In this document: piece after piece, positions 45,804-54,500 of the stretch
How positions within the stretch are numbered: the stretch's first letter is position 1
Layout of the letters: each line of letters opens with the position of its first letter
Assembly (NCBI GenBank): GCA_028284445.1
Contig: JANQRS010000024.1
Span: forward strand, 49,413-113,412
Length of the DNA: 64,000 bases
DNA from: Calditrichia bacterium
GTDB taxonomy: Bacteria > Calditrichota > Calditrichia > RBG-13-44-9 > J075
Reading direction: 5' to 3'
Translations under genes and position numbers: made by a program
Notes under the pieces: generated by a model
The model's database searches: none
Told to the model about the DNA's origin: nothing
Seen by the model: only the letters and a program-made list of their open reading frames with translations

Positions 45804-46898
45804 CTAAGTAATGTCCGAATTACTCGAGAATACATGTTCAATATCACTCCATTCCACTTTTCGGGTAATAATTAAAGTTCTCAAGGTTGAAAACAAAGCC
45901 TCGAGTGACCATTTGTCTCTATTAAGCTTTATATCTTCCAGCAACGTCAGACAATCGCTTTTATCCTTTACGCTTACGAAATTGATATTCTTGTTCTCAT
46001 GGCGGTCTTCAGCTTCTAACCATTGTCTCTCAATCTGACTTCTCGAAAGATCTGAAATGACATAGCCAAAAAACATGTAATCCAATAATCGCTTATCCCA
46101 TACAAAAGAGTGCAGGCAGATATCATACTTCTCAATTTCAGCATTTTTAAATCCCATTTCTTCTTTTAAGCCACGGGCAGCGGTTTTCCACGGCGAAAAA
46201 CGATCTTTGCCTCGATAGGTGCCTACTTTATCCTGCTCATTCATGTTTTCGCCAACTGCATTGAAAATGGCGCCTGGTTCCCAAATACCACTGCTGGATT
46301 CTTTTTCCGTCCTGCAGGTTAACACCAGTGTCATGCCATCTTCACAGAATAATGCAAGACCGACGCTCAGGGGATTTGCGAATTCCGGAATGGGATGAAG
46401 CGGTGCCTTCTTAGCCACATATTTTTGAATTAACTCATTGTGCTCTGAATTCCCGTCGCAAAAAATGCGGTTGGTGCTTAGAAATTGAAAATACTTGTAT
46501 CTATGTGCGCGCAGCCTTAGCCGATGGGCTTCGCTGGAACTGTCTTCAGAAATCCGGAATGGATCGATATCATAGAGACCGATCAATAAATTATTGCGAA
46601 GTCCTAAATCAAACCATGTAGATGCCTCCTTGTCTAAAACATGCTTTCCGATTTCCAATGGAAAGTCCATTTTCTTCTTTTCTACAGTTAGGACAATATG
46701 TTTTTCGCTAAATAATCCTTCGCTCCATCCGGGTTGAATTAATTCGAAGCCAGAAAGTATCGCTTGGTAGCTTTTCCAAGTAGAATCCGCCTGCTTCCAC
46801 TGTCGCCACAATAGTCTTTTTTTGAATTTTTCTATAAAAAACGGTTGTATCGTATGGAGTATGTAACCCAAGACCACGCCAAATAAAAAGTTATGCAA
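45804..46898 (-). CDS. Membrane-anchored Nudix-like protein
   Basis: 364 residues; one N-terminal hydrophobic segment (1-22), an unassigned middle domain, and a Nudix-like domain about 180-320. The box reads AARGLKEEMGF near 237-247, which matches REUXEEXGU except that the first Glu is Gly, so catalysis may be lost or weak. N-terminal membrane helix plus Nudix recalls the SMODS-associated Nudix proteins described in nucleotide-signal conflict systems. No CD-NTase (SMODS) gene was found in this window. It may bind a nucleotide signal at the membrane. It lies upstream of the RmlC-like gene in the same direction. Confidence 0.65.
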   Translation of the reverse strand: MHNFLFGVVLGYILHTIQPFFIEKFKKRLLWRQWKQADSTWKSYQAILSGFELIQPGWSEGLFSEKHIVLTVEKKKMDFPLEIGKHVLDKEASTWFDLGLRNNLLIGLYDIDPFRISEDSSSEAHRLRLRAHRYKYFQFLSTNRIFCDGNSEHNELIQKYVAKKAPLHPIPEFANPLSVGLALFCEDGMTLVLTCRTEKESSSGIWEPGAIFNAVGENMNEQDKVGTYRGKDRFSPWKTAARGLKEEMGFKNAEIEKYDICLHSFVWDKRLLDYMFFGYVISDLSRSQIERQWLEAEDRHENKNINFVSVKDKSDCLTLLEDIKLNRDKWSLEALFSTLRTLIITRKVEWSDIEHVFSSNSDIT

Positions 46899-47015
46899 AT
46901 TCTTTCCTCACAAAAAATTAGTGGCTGTGTTTGCATAAGATTTCCTCAAACAAGTATAAAGACATCTACAGGATTCACGTTATTGGATCCAGAATTCTAA
47001 TAATGCATAAAAATA

Positions 47016-47678
47016 TCACCAGGTACGATGAGGGTCGGTTCGAAACTCCCTGCTTTTGAATTTACCAGCTATATGCAATAACGTTAAAAGCAGCATGACA
47101 ATCAAAGCTGGCGCCCACCAAAAACGTATTCCGGTAGTTTGCTTAAATTGAAAGCAAGCAAAATATATAGATAGAATGAATTGGCTACCGTAAACTAGTA
47201 ACGGAACAGAAAATGTGAAATTTATCCACCAGCCTTTACGCCAACGATAAAAGCCACTATCTCCAAAAGTCTTTCGACCATTAAGATCAAAAACCGGAAA
47301 CGACAACTTATTTGCCTTCAAGCACTTGGAAAAGGATAAGCATTGTTTTGTAGATTGTACAAGATATTCATCATCATTCAGGAAATTCTGGATGGCTGAT
47401 TCTCTTGCTGCAAAGACTCTGCGCCAACGAGCATAAACCGAATCGATTATGAAAAACCAAACGGGAATTATTATGCTGATGATCAACATGGTCAAGCTTG
47501 GTTCGCTATTCTGGTGAATTACTCCGATGCCAGCACTAACAGAAGCTATCCACAGAGCTAGCCCAATTTGCCTAATCTTCCATGCTCTGTCGATCACTTT
47601 GTTAATTCTATCATTAAGAATTGAAATTTCTAGCTTTATTATGTCGAGTTGGACACTTAGTTTCTCGCTTTTTGTCAA
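47016..47678 (-). CDS. Four-pass membrane protein with N-terminal coiled coil
   Basis: 220 residues. An N-terminal helix (QLDIIKLEISILNDRINKVIDRA) is followed by helices at about 34-50 and 60-80, a cytoplasmic middle with FAARESAIQNFLNDDEYL, and helices at about 155-175 and 185-205. The pattern, with WFFIIDSVYARWRRVF after the second helix, resembles a widespread family of uncharacterised four-helix membrane proteins often found near defence genes (from memory). It is 117 bases upstream of the Nudix-like gene, so the two may form a membrane unit. Confidence 0.6.
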   Translation of the reverse strand: MTKSEKLSVQLDIIKLEISILNDRINKVIDRAWKIRQIGLALWIASVSAGIGVIHQNSEPSLTMLIISIIIPVWFFIIDSVYARWRRVFAARESAIQNFLNDDEYLVQSTKQCLSFSKCLKANKLSFPVFDLNGRKTFGDSGFYRWRKGWWINFTFSVPLLVYGSQFILSIYFACFQFKQTTGIRFWWAPALIVMLLLTLLHIAGKFKSREFRTDPHRTW

Positions 47679-47846
47679 AACGCTTCCTCCATTATGTGCT
47701 CGGCATAGGTCGCAAGAAAACTCCCTTGTCGTCTAACAAATTCCCCCATTGTAAGTCTTTAAGCTTTAGCCAATCCAGTAGTTTATACTAAAAATCTCCA
47801 AAGAAGCCAAATATACTCAAAATAAATGGGTTTGCGAAGATTGTTC

Positions 47847-47888
47847 AGTATCGTTCTCTGAAGCATAATAGCTTTAGAGAACGATACT
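47847..47888. repeat. 18-bp inverted repeat with six-base loop
   Basis: Left arm AGTATCGTTCTCTGAAGC (47847-47864), loop ATAATA, right arm GCTTTAGAGAACGATACT (47871-47888). Only one position differs, and it would be a G-U pair in plus-strand RNA. It lies alone in a gap of about 570 bases (47679-48247) that otherwise holds only a transposase fragment. It could be the end of a lost mobile element, a small-RNA hairpin or a cruciform site. Confidence 0.6.
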
Positions 47889-47933
47889 CGCAATTATTTG
47901 CGCCGGACTCAAAGCAGTAATCGCGAGAAGCGC

Positions 47934-48068
47934 ATGTATTTTAGAATGACAACAATATTGATGCTCGATCAGGGCTTTACGCCGGCTATAAATGCTGAGG
48001 TGCTCGGTATTGGCGCAAGCACAGTATACCGTCATCAGAAAGAATTCCGGAATAAGGTGTTTTTTTGA
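47934..48068 (+). pseudogene. Transposase fragment (IS630-like helix-turn-helix)
   Basis: A 44-codon frame reads like the N-terminal homeodomain-type helix-turn-helix of IS630-family transposases (MTTILMLDQGFTPAINAEVL, GIGASTVYRH), then stops. The catalytic domain is absent and the following 180 bases hold no usable frame. The rest of this gap (47679-47933 and 48069-48247) shows no other gene. Confidence 0.55.
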
Positions 48069-48247
48069 AACCTTCTCAGCCTTACCGCCAATTAACGAGC
48101 AATATATCGAGTCGCCGACGAGCCCGCCTATGTGCCATCCACTTACGCAGATTCAGTTGGCATTGGTTCATCCGGAAATTATACCCGGTCAGTGAGAAGC
48201 GTAAATGACATCACTTTTGAGTTAATCACTAAAGACGGGATATTTCA

Positions 48248-48604
48248 ATGGACTGTTACAAAGCAATAATTGTTCTGTTAGTTTCCAATAGCCTGCTTGC
48301 CCAATCAACAGAATATACCGGCTATACTCAATATGCCCAGGCTTCTGGGGCGATTCCCTGCCTAAGACCAACCTGGTGTTTCATATCGACGCCGGGCAGG
48401 GGGTAACGAGGGAATAAAGTCACATATACTCCTACAAATAACCGAATCAGCGGCTTCACTTATTCCACCCTGGCCGGCTGGGACAACAACTTTATTTTGA
48501 ATTTCGAAGGCTATATCGCGGAAATTGCCATTTATGACGTGGTATTCTCCGCTGCAGACCGGCAGGCAATCCAAAATGCACTGATCGCTAAATGCGGATT
48601 ATAG
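48248..48604 (+). pseudogene. Decayed LamG/concanavalin-like exported protein
   Basis: Starts with a clean signal peptide (MDCYKAIIVLLVSNSLLAQS), breaks after about 50 codons by frameshift, and continues in another frame with TNLVFHIDAGQGVTRE. After an internal deletion it ends with GYIAEIAIYDVVFSAADRQ in the third piece, the usual end of a LamG domain. The protein was once surface-exposed or secreted. Confidence 0.65.
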
Positions 48605-48616
48605 AAAGGCAAACTC

Positions 48617-48910
48617 GTGGCCGACAACAAAACCACTCTCCTACTCAAGGAGATTCTGCGCAACATCCAGGACTTGCAGAACAAGGTCAACGACCTGGAA
48701 CGCGACAGCGAAACAACTCGCGACGAAGTGCGTCAGGTCCGGCGTGAAGTCTCCAAGCTGCAGCAACCGCTGGCCAACGGCGACCGTTTTACCAAACGGG
48801 AGAAGTATGCAATTATGATTGGGGTTTGTGGGTTGTTCTTGGGGAATTTAGGGGCATTGTCCAATACTGCCAAGTGGATTAGTGCGATTTTGGCTGCGTT
48901 GGCGGGGTGA
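48617..48910 (+). CDS. Small coiled-coil membrane protein
   Basis: 97 residues from a GTG start with AAAGG eight bases upstream. Residues 5-50 form a heptad-rich coiled coil (ILRNIQDLQNKVNDLERD, VRQVRREVSKL) and 62-95 one or two membrane helices. The plan recalls phage XhlA-type or holin-associated proteins. It is GC-richer than the island and follows the LamG remnant by 12 bases, so it may be a resident gene stranded among insertions. Confidence 0.55.
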   Translation: MADNKTTLLLKEILRNIQDLQNKVNDLERDSETTRDEVRQVRREVSKLQQPLANGDRFTKREKYAIMIGVCGLFLGNLGALSNTAKWISAILAALAG

Positions 48911-48984
48911 ATCCTGAGGATGCCCCAGCCCGAGCGTTATATGATTTTCAAATAATATATACTTGGACACCCAACTCAAAAAGA

Positions 48985-49644
48985 TCAATCGCCTACACTA
49001 TCAATATCCTTATCACCCGTACTACCCAATAAATTCTGCACTTCTTGCTGCGCCGTTAGCAATTGTTTCTTTAGTTTAGCATTACTCAGTTCCAATTTCA
49101 GGATCTTTTCTGAAGTTCTAAGGGCCATTTCATCTTTGCTGGCATTTTCCTCAATTAATGATTTTTCTAAACGCAATTTCAACAGCTTTGTCTCTTGTTC
49201 AAGAGTCGCTTTTCTTTTTTCGCTGGCTAATTTTTGCTCAAACTCCAACCTCTGTATGGAAATATTCAATTCGTTTCGATTCTCTAAACTCTTTAGTTTC
49301 TTCTCCAACAATAATGCCTCGAAGTCTTCCTCGATCTCAGAATCAGCTTCCCCCAACCGTTCATAGGGGTATTTCAAAGTGGTTGTCTGCCCCCAAAAGC
49401 CCAACCAAAAGTTGTAATTGAATAAAATTATGACAACCATAGCAAAGGAAATTATGGGCGTTAAATGATAATACTCACTTATTATGGAGGCTCGAAGACT
49501 CTCGTTACTATACAGAAACAGGCCCAAGAAACAAAAAATGATAACTGGCAAGAATAGAGCTAGTAGCGGCCTACCTATTTTCCAAAGACGCTGAGGAATA
49601 GACCATCTAGAACTCGGTGCCGGAATGTAATCAGGGGACGTCAT
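48985..49644 (-). CDS. Two-pass membrane protein with long coiled coil
   Basis: About 219 residues from the ATG at 49644, preceded by GGGAGA; a longer frame begins at 49674. Membrane helices at about 22-42 and 60-80, then a long Lys/Glu-rich coiled coil about 105-205 (LLEKKLKSLENRNELNISI, LRTSEKILKLELSNAKLKK). No family recognised. It begins four bases after the stop of the next small membrane gene upstream, so both are made from one transcript. Confidence 0.6.
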   Translation of the reverse strand: MTSPDYIPAPSSRWSIPQRLWKIGRPLLALFLPVIIFCFLGLFLYSNESLRASIISEYYHLTPIISFAMVVIILFNYNFWLGFWGQTTTLKYPYERLGEADSEIEEDFEALLLEKKLKSLENRNELNISIQRLEFEQKLASEKRKATLEQETKLLKLRLEKSLIEENASKDEMALRTSEKILKLELSNAKLKKQLLTAQQEVQNLLGSTGDKDIDSVGD

Positions 49645-49648
49645 TGTT

Positions 49649-50038
49649 TCATCTCCCAATATTAAAAATATCACTTAGCGATTTGCCAGCTTCAAAAGCA
49701 TGGCGACCATATACCTCAAACAAAGCTGTTCCATACCCTATGGCACCTAATGTAGCTGCCCCTGTTGCTGCGGCTAAATTAATCGAGGGGATAAGAGGAA
49801 TGAGAATGAAAACCGTAGAGATGAGTAGCATGTTCTTTTTTAATCGATCTTTATTTCGAATCGCCTCATTTTTTGCTTTCTGCGCCTCTATCTCTACTTG
49901 CGTTTTTACCAGGACTCTTGTGGCTTCGACCAATTCCTCATTCTGTAGCCCCATAGTTTTTAAAGTCTCTAGATATCTTGCAGTTGCATCAGTATGAACC
50001 CGAGAATCATGGCGTTTCTCAAGCTTATTCTTCCACAT
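49649..50038 (-). CDS. Small membrane protein paired with the coiled-coil protein
   Basis: 129 residues from the ATG at 50038, with AAGGAG six bases upstream; an earlier TTG is less likely. N-terminal charged helix (EELVEATRVLVKTQVEIEAQ), one or two membrane helices about 72-105 (MLLISTVFILIPLIPSI, AATGAATLGAIGYGTAL). No family recognised. Immediately upstream of the gene at 48985. Confidence 0.6.
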   Translation of the reverse strand: MWKNKLEKRHDSRVHTDATARYLETLKTMGLQNEELVEATRVLVKTQVEIEAQKAKNEAIRNKDRLKKNMLLISTVFILIPLIPSINLAAATGAATLGAIGYGTALFEVYGRHAFEAGKSLSDIFNIGR

Positions 50039-50331
50039 ATTCAACTCCTTCGACCTAGGCGCTTTAGTTCACTTTTTCAAATCAAGATTATAGCATCTAA
50101 GAGGCCAAGAAATTGTCCATTTTCAGACCTTTTCCCAGTTCGGTAAAATATAAGGCTTTCTGCAAAAATTGACAACCGGGAAACGCCTGAGCTTTACCTG
50201 GCAGATAGATTTCTTGCGAATAATTTGAATGAATAAACCTTAATGTATCCGCCGATACGCAACATTCGCACAAGCTCCGCAGCCTCATCCATCAACTGTT
50301 ACGTGAGTTCCTTGCGTGCAAGCTGTCCGCT

Positions 50332-50541
50332 TTGTGCAAAGTCCTCCACCGGGGGAGTGGTTTGGGGCATGTGTCCATCACAACGACTCTTCAATATGCA
50401 CATCTCTCGCCGGATTCACGTTTTGCGGCGGCTAAGGCGTTTGACGAATTTGTTGGTTACAAGCCGCCGTCCAATGAGAATCCAAGTAGGATGAAAGAAG
50501 TCATTCGGAGTCGATTTTATGGTAATTTTTTATCGGCGTAA
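50332..50541 (+). pseudogene. Tyrosine recombinase (integrase) C-terminal fragment
   Basis: The frame contains GLGHVSITTTLQYAHLSPDS, which matches the last catalytic part of XerC/D-type integrases including the nucleophile Tyr. The Arg and the other active residues upstream are lost; the preceding 90 bases read as scrambled remains. Left over from an integrated element. Confidence 0.65.
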
Positions 50542-50789
50542 GGATGAAAGCGAAAAATGTGCTATCCGGCAGATAGGTATGGTAAAGCGCTATAGTCAGC
50601 GGGTGGACCACCCCGCCGACTATCACTTTGGAACCAAACGCGCGACATAGTTGTCCCTGAAAAAAATGAATTCCGCACCTTCAGGGCAGAATGTACTTGA
50701 GTACGACCGTCTGCTTCTATTCAAGTTGAGCCATTCCAGGGCTGAATCTGCGTAGGCCGCTCTATAATGTATCTCATACATATTGACGA

Positions 50790-51487
50790 TTCCCTGCCAT
50801 TTTAGGCGGCAGAAAGCCCTTAGACGCTTTCTCAAGTTATAACCACAGCCGGTCAGGAATCGGATTCATCTGGTCGCTTAACAGGCCATTTAGATCATTC
50901 CTAGCCATCCCGTATCTATGCTTTGAATGACTGATCATCGGCTCAATAACGGAACGGCTTTAAGCCATTTTTTCATTCTGTAGATCATGTGCCAGATCTT
51001 GCGGCTTCGAAAATTGACGATTGTGACGATGCTCTTCTCCATATAGTTATGTCCCTGATATCCCTGATCAACGATGACCAGATCCGCTTCACGCCTGGCA
51101 TGCCGACTGCTTTGCTCAAGTGCCCCGTTGACGGTATGTCCGCCATAGAATTACCAGGGAAGGTCTTAACCCCGATGATCCAACTATCGAGGTCGGATGA
51201 ATCGAAAACTCACGCGGAAGTATGCGATATCGCAGAAATACTGCAATTAGGGATTCTCTACAAAACGGGCAATCGCGCTCTCATCACTCTCATCGGAGGC
51301 CAATTTGATGTAATGAAGTCCCATCATTAGTCAAGTAGGCTTGCCTGGCGCACCCCGTTCCTCTGTATAAAACTTGCCAAATCGACAACCTAAAACAGAC
51401 AAGTCACACTGAGAGGTGGCCTCAAACTGCGGATGCTTATTGTTCAAAATCTGCGACAAGCGCGATTGAAATGAGTTCACGCCTCTT
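50790..51487 (-). pseudogene. Decayed IS5-type transposase
   Basis: Pieces of one transposase can be read in order across frames on the minus strand: FGKFYTEERGAPGKPT, LHYIKLASDESDESAIARFV then ENP-stop-LQYFCDIAYF, ADLVIVDQGYQGHNYMEKS, and TGCGYNLRKRLRAFC. Stops, frameshifts and an internal loss make it inactive. The start of the preceding span (50039-50331) and the end (51488-51528) show nothing else of note. Confidence 0.72.
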
Positions 51488-51528
51488 ACGATATCAAAAA
51501 ACTGTTTTTGTAGGGCTTATAACATAAT

Positions 51529-54500
51529 TCAGGGACGACGCTTTGCCCACCACTTTTTCCAGTCACTTTCTTTCAAGCCTGTGATTTTTCTAAGTGCTTT
51601 TTTTATTTGATAGTTATCTGATGAATAGGAATAATAAGTTTTCAACATTCCGATAAGCGGTTCAATCGCCCTCTTATCACCAATTTTTCCCAAGGCTTCA
51701 ATAATTTTTTCTTTTTCCTTTCTCCCAATCTCTTTACCTGACAGAGATGTAAGAAGTTGAACAGTTGCAATAGGATCACCAATATCACCTAATATGTCGA
51801 TTGAACGTTCTCTGATCCACCAGTCTTTGTCTTTTATGAGTGGTACAAGGGATTCTGCCACAGGAGATCCAATTGCCACAAGAATTTTGCCGGCAAGCCT
51901 GTGAATTGTTTCGTCCCAGTTACGAAGTGCCTTCACTAGTCCATCTGTATTGAGATCATTTCCCCAGATTCTCCATTGTGAGTCCGGTATTTCTCTCAAC
52001 GCGAACACAATTGCATCCTTAACTACTCCAGAACATTTTGGTAAATGATCAAACAAGGGTTGGTACGCTTCCTTATTTCTCAGCCTGTGAAGTTCCTCGA
52101 CAATAATTCTTTTAACGATATCAAAATTCTGCTCGCTGTTCAGTACTTTGTTCAGAACATTAACCTTATCTTCGCTGCCAATTTTAGTAACCGCTTTGAT
52201 GGCAAGTTTTTTTTCAATTAATTCTTCATAGTCCAAACGTAAATACACAACGGGAGGCCAAGTTGTGGTTAAGAATTTTTGTAGCGAGGGTAAAGCGGCT
52301 TTTCCGATATCAGCGCACCGACTCCACCATTTCTTATTCGCATAAAAATCTGAACCTGCTTCATTGTTAAACGGCTGCCACCCTAAATTCTGCAAGACAT
52401 CTGCTGCAACGAAATATCCATCCATTAAGATTTTGACGAGATCCTCAATTGCAGTTGAACCGCCAATTTTTCCCAGAGCGAGAGCACAAACATTTCGCAT
52501 ATCCTTGATTTTCAGCGCTTGACACAACGGATCGATTGCTCTAGGATCGCCGGTCTCACCGAGTGCTTCGGCTGCCGATTTACGGATTTCAAGTTGATCA
52601 TCTTCTAAAAGTGAAATCAGGCGTTTAAGCGGTTTTGATGTTCCATTTTTCCCCAGCGATTTTATGATGGCTACCCTTACAGAATCATCAGGCTCTTCAT
52701 CAAGACGAGCAAGTAAATAGTTTACTGCTTCAGCGCTGCCTTCTTTTCCCAATATTCGCACAGCAGTGATTCGTACTTCTGGCTCTTTATCACCCAAACA
52801 CTCTAGTATGGCGGTGACATCAAGTGTTCCATCTATTTTCAAAAGTGCCTTTAATGCGTTTAGACGAATTGTTGAATCATTTGAAGTCAACAAATTCACT
52901 ATTGGATTTAAAGAAGCCGGGTCTTTTAATTCCCCCAGCACCTTCAATACTTCCTTTTGCATTCGACTATCATGTAAAACAGAAAACAGTGGCTCCGTAT
53001 ACTGAGTGCTGCCAGATTCACTGATTGCTTTACAAGCGCCCAATCGGACTGGTAAATCTTCAGATTTTAGTGCATTAACAATTGGGTCGAATATGTCAGA
53101 ACAACCAATTCTGGATAACGCAAACAGAGAATCAACCATTACACCCTTATAGCTATCATTCAAAGCAGTATGCAATGCATGGCAAGCGTCTTCGTCCCCG
53201 GCATCAGCGAGAGCTTGCGCAGCAGCTCTACGAACTTCTGGCGCATCGTTCCTTAGCAACTCGATCAGAGATGGGACAACTTTGGGATCATTAACTTCTC
53301 CGAGTTTTCTTACGATGTGCGCTCGAATATTTTGAGAACTGGATTGTATTAATTGTTTTAGCAAATCTGAAGAGGGCTGTCCCAAGTGATTCAGAAGTGC
53401 TGTAATTTTTGCCCCTTCATTGCCTTTTTCCGAAAGGGAATCTATTACTTTAATCATCTTTTTACCGCCATGAAGGCCAATTTCCCAGAGCACATCCACG
53501 ATGCCCCAGAAGAGATAAGCATCCGAAAGCATTGCCTGCTTTTTATCTACTTCATGTTCAATTTTTTTTAGCTGCCTCTTATTTTCAGATGTCGAAGCTC
53601 TGCCGCCAAGCCAACTAGCACTCAAAGTTAAGTCGGATATTTCCCTTTGTACGAGACTTAATTGTATTCTCCGGGTTCCTGCATCTATCGGATTAAGATA
53701 GTTAAAAAGCGGAGGAACAGCATAAAAGTTCTCAATTCGTCCAACCATGTTACGAAAGGATTCTATTATCCTGTCAACTACAATATCCTCATTGTTAACA
53801 AGTGCTTCTGAAGCGGCTTTCCGAACGGCTTCAGAACCGCTTTCTAGCAATCCAATAAGCAATTCGATACATTGTGTTGTTACGAGCTGTCTTATTGCAT
53901 AGATAGCTGCTAGCCTTTCTGTCTCATACTTACCTTCTAGGTGAGGGATTATGATATCGATTGCACGATGGTCACCAAGATCACCAAACGCCCGCAAAAG
54001 AGGAATTGGATCGTAAGTTGATTCTTTTTTGAATTCTCTTATTAATTGCTTCCATATGTCAGCATCAGGAATTTTCGCAAGAGCTGAAAAAACAAGACTT
54101 CTATTACCATACTTCTTTTTAGCCAAAAATGATTTAAGCGCGGGAACGGCCTGGGGAGCGCCAATGTCCCCAAGGGCAATTACGGCATTTTCCCGTTGAT
54201 CAGTCGATAGTTCGATGTCTTTTGCTGTTAGGGCGCCACATAAATACTCGACAACCTCGGGACCCCCTATTTGAGCTAATGCTTGAGCATACGAGGCACA
54301 TCTATATCGATGCCGCATAAAACAATCAAACAGTGGCTTTGCAGCTTCGGTATCACCAATTTCACCAAGCGCCCATGCTACGACCGCCTGACTATGGTTA
54401 TTTTCTTTTAGAAGTTTGAGCAACGGAGCGATTGCGGAACGAGCCTGCATCTTACCGAGGGCTTTCACCGCTGCTCTTTGTGCATGTGCATCTTTTAGTT

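Noticed and set aside
50989..51330. 113-codon plus-strand frame that looks like a gene in a gap
   Set aside because: It lies opposite the readable pieces of the IS5-type transposase, so it is a shadow of the remnant.
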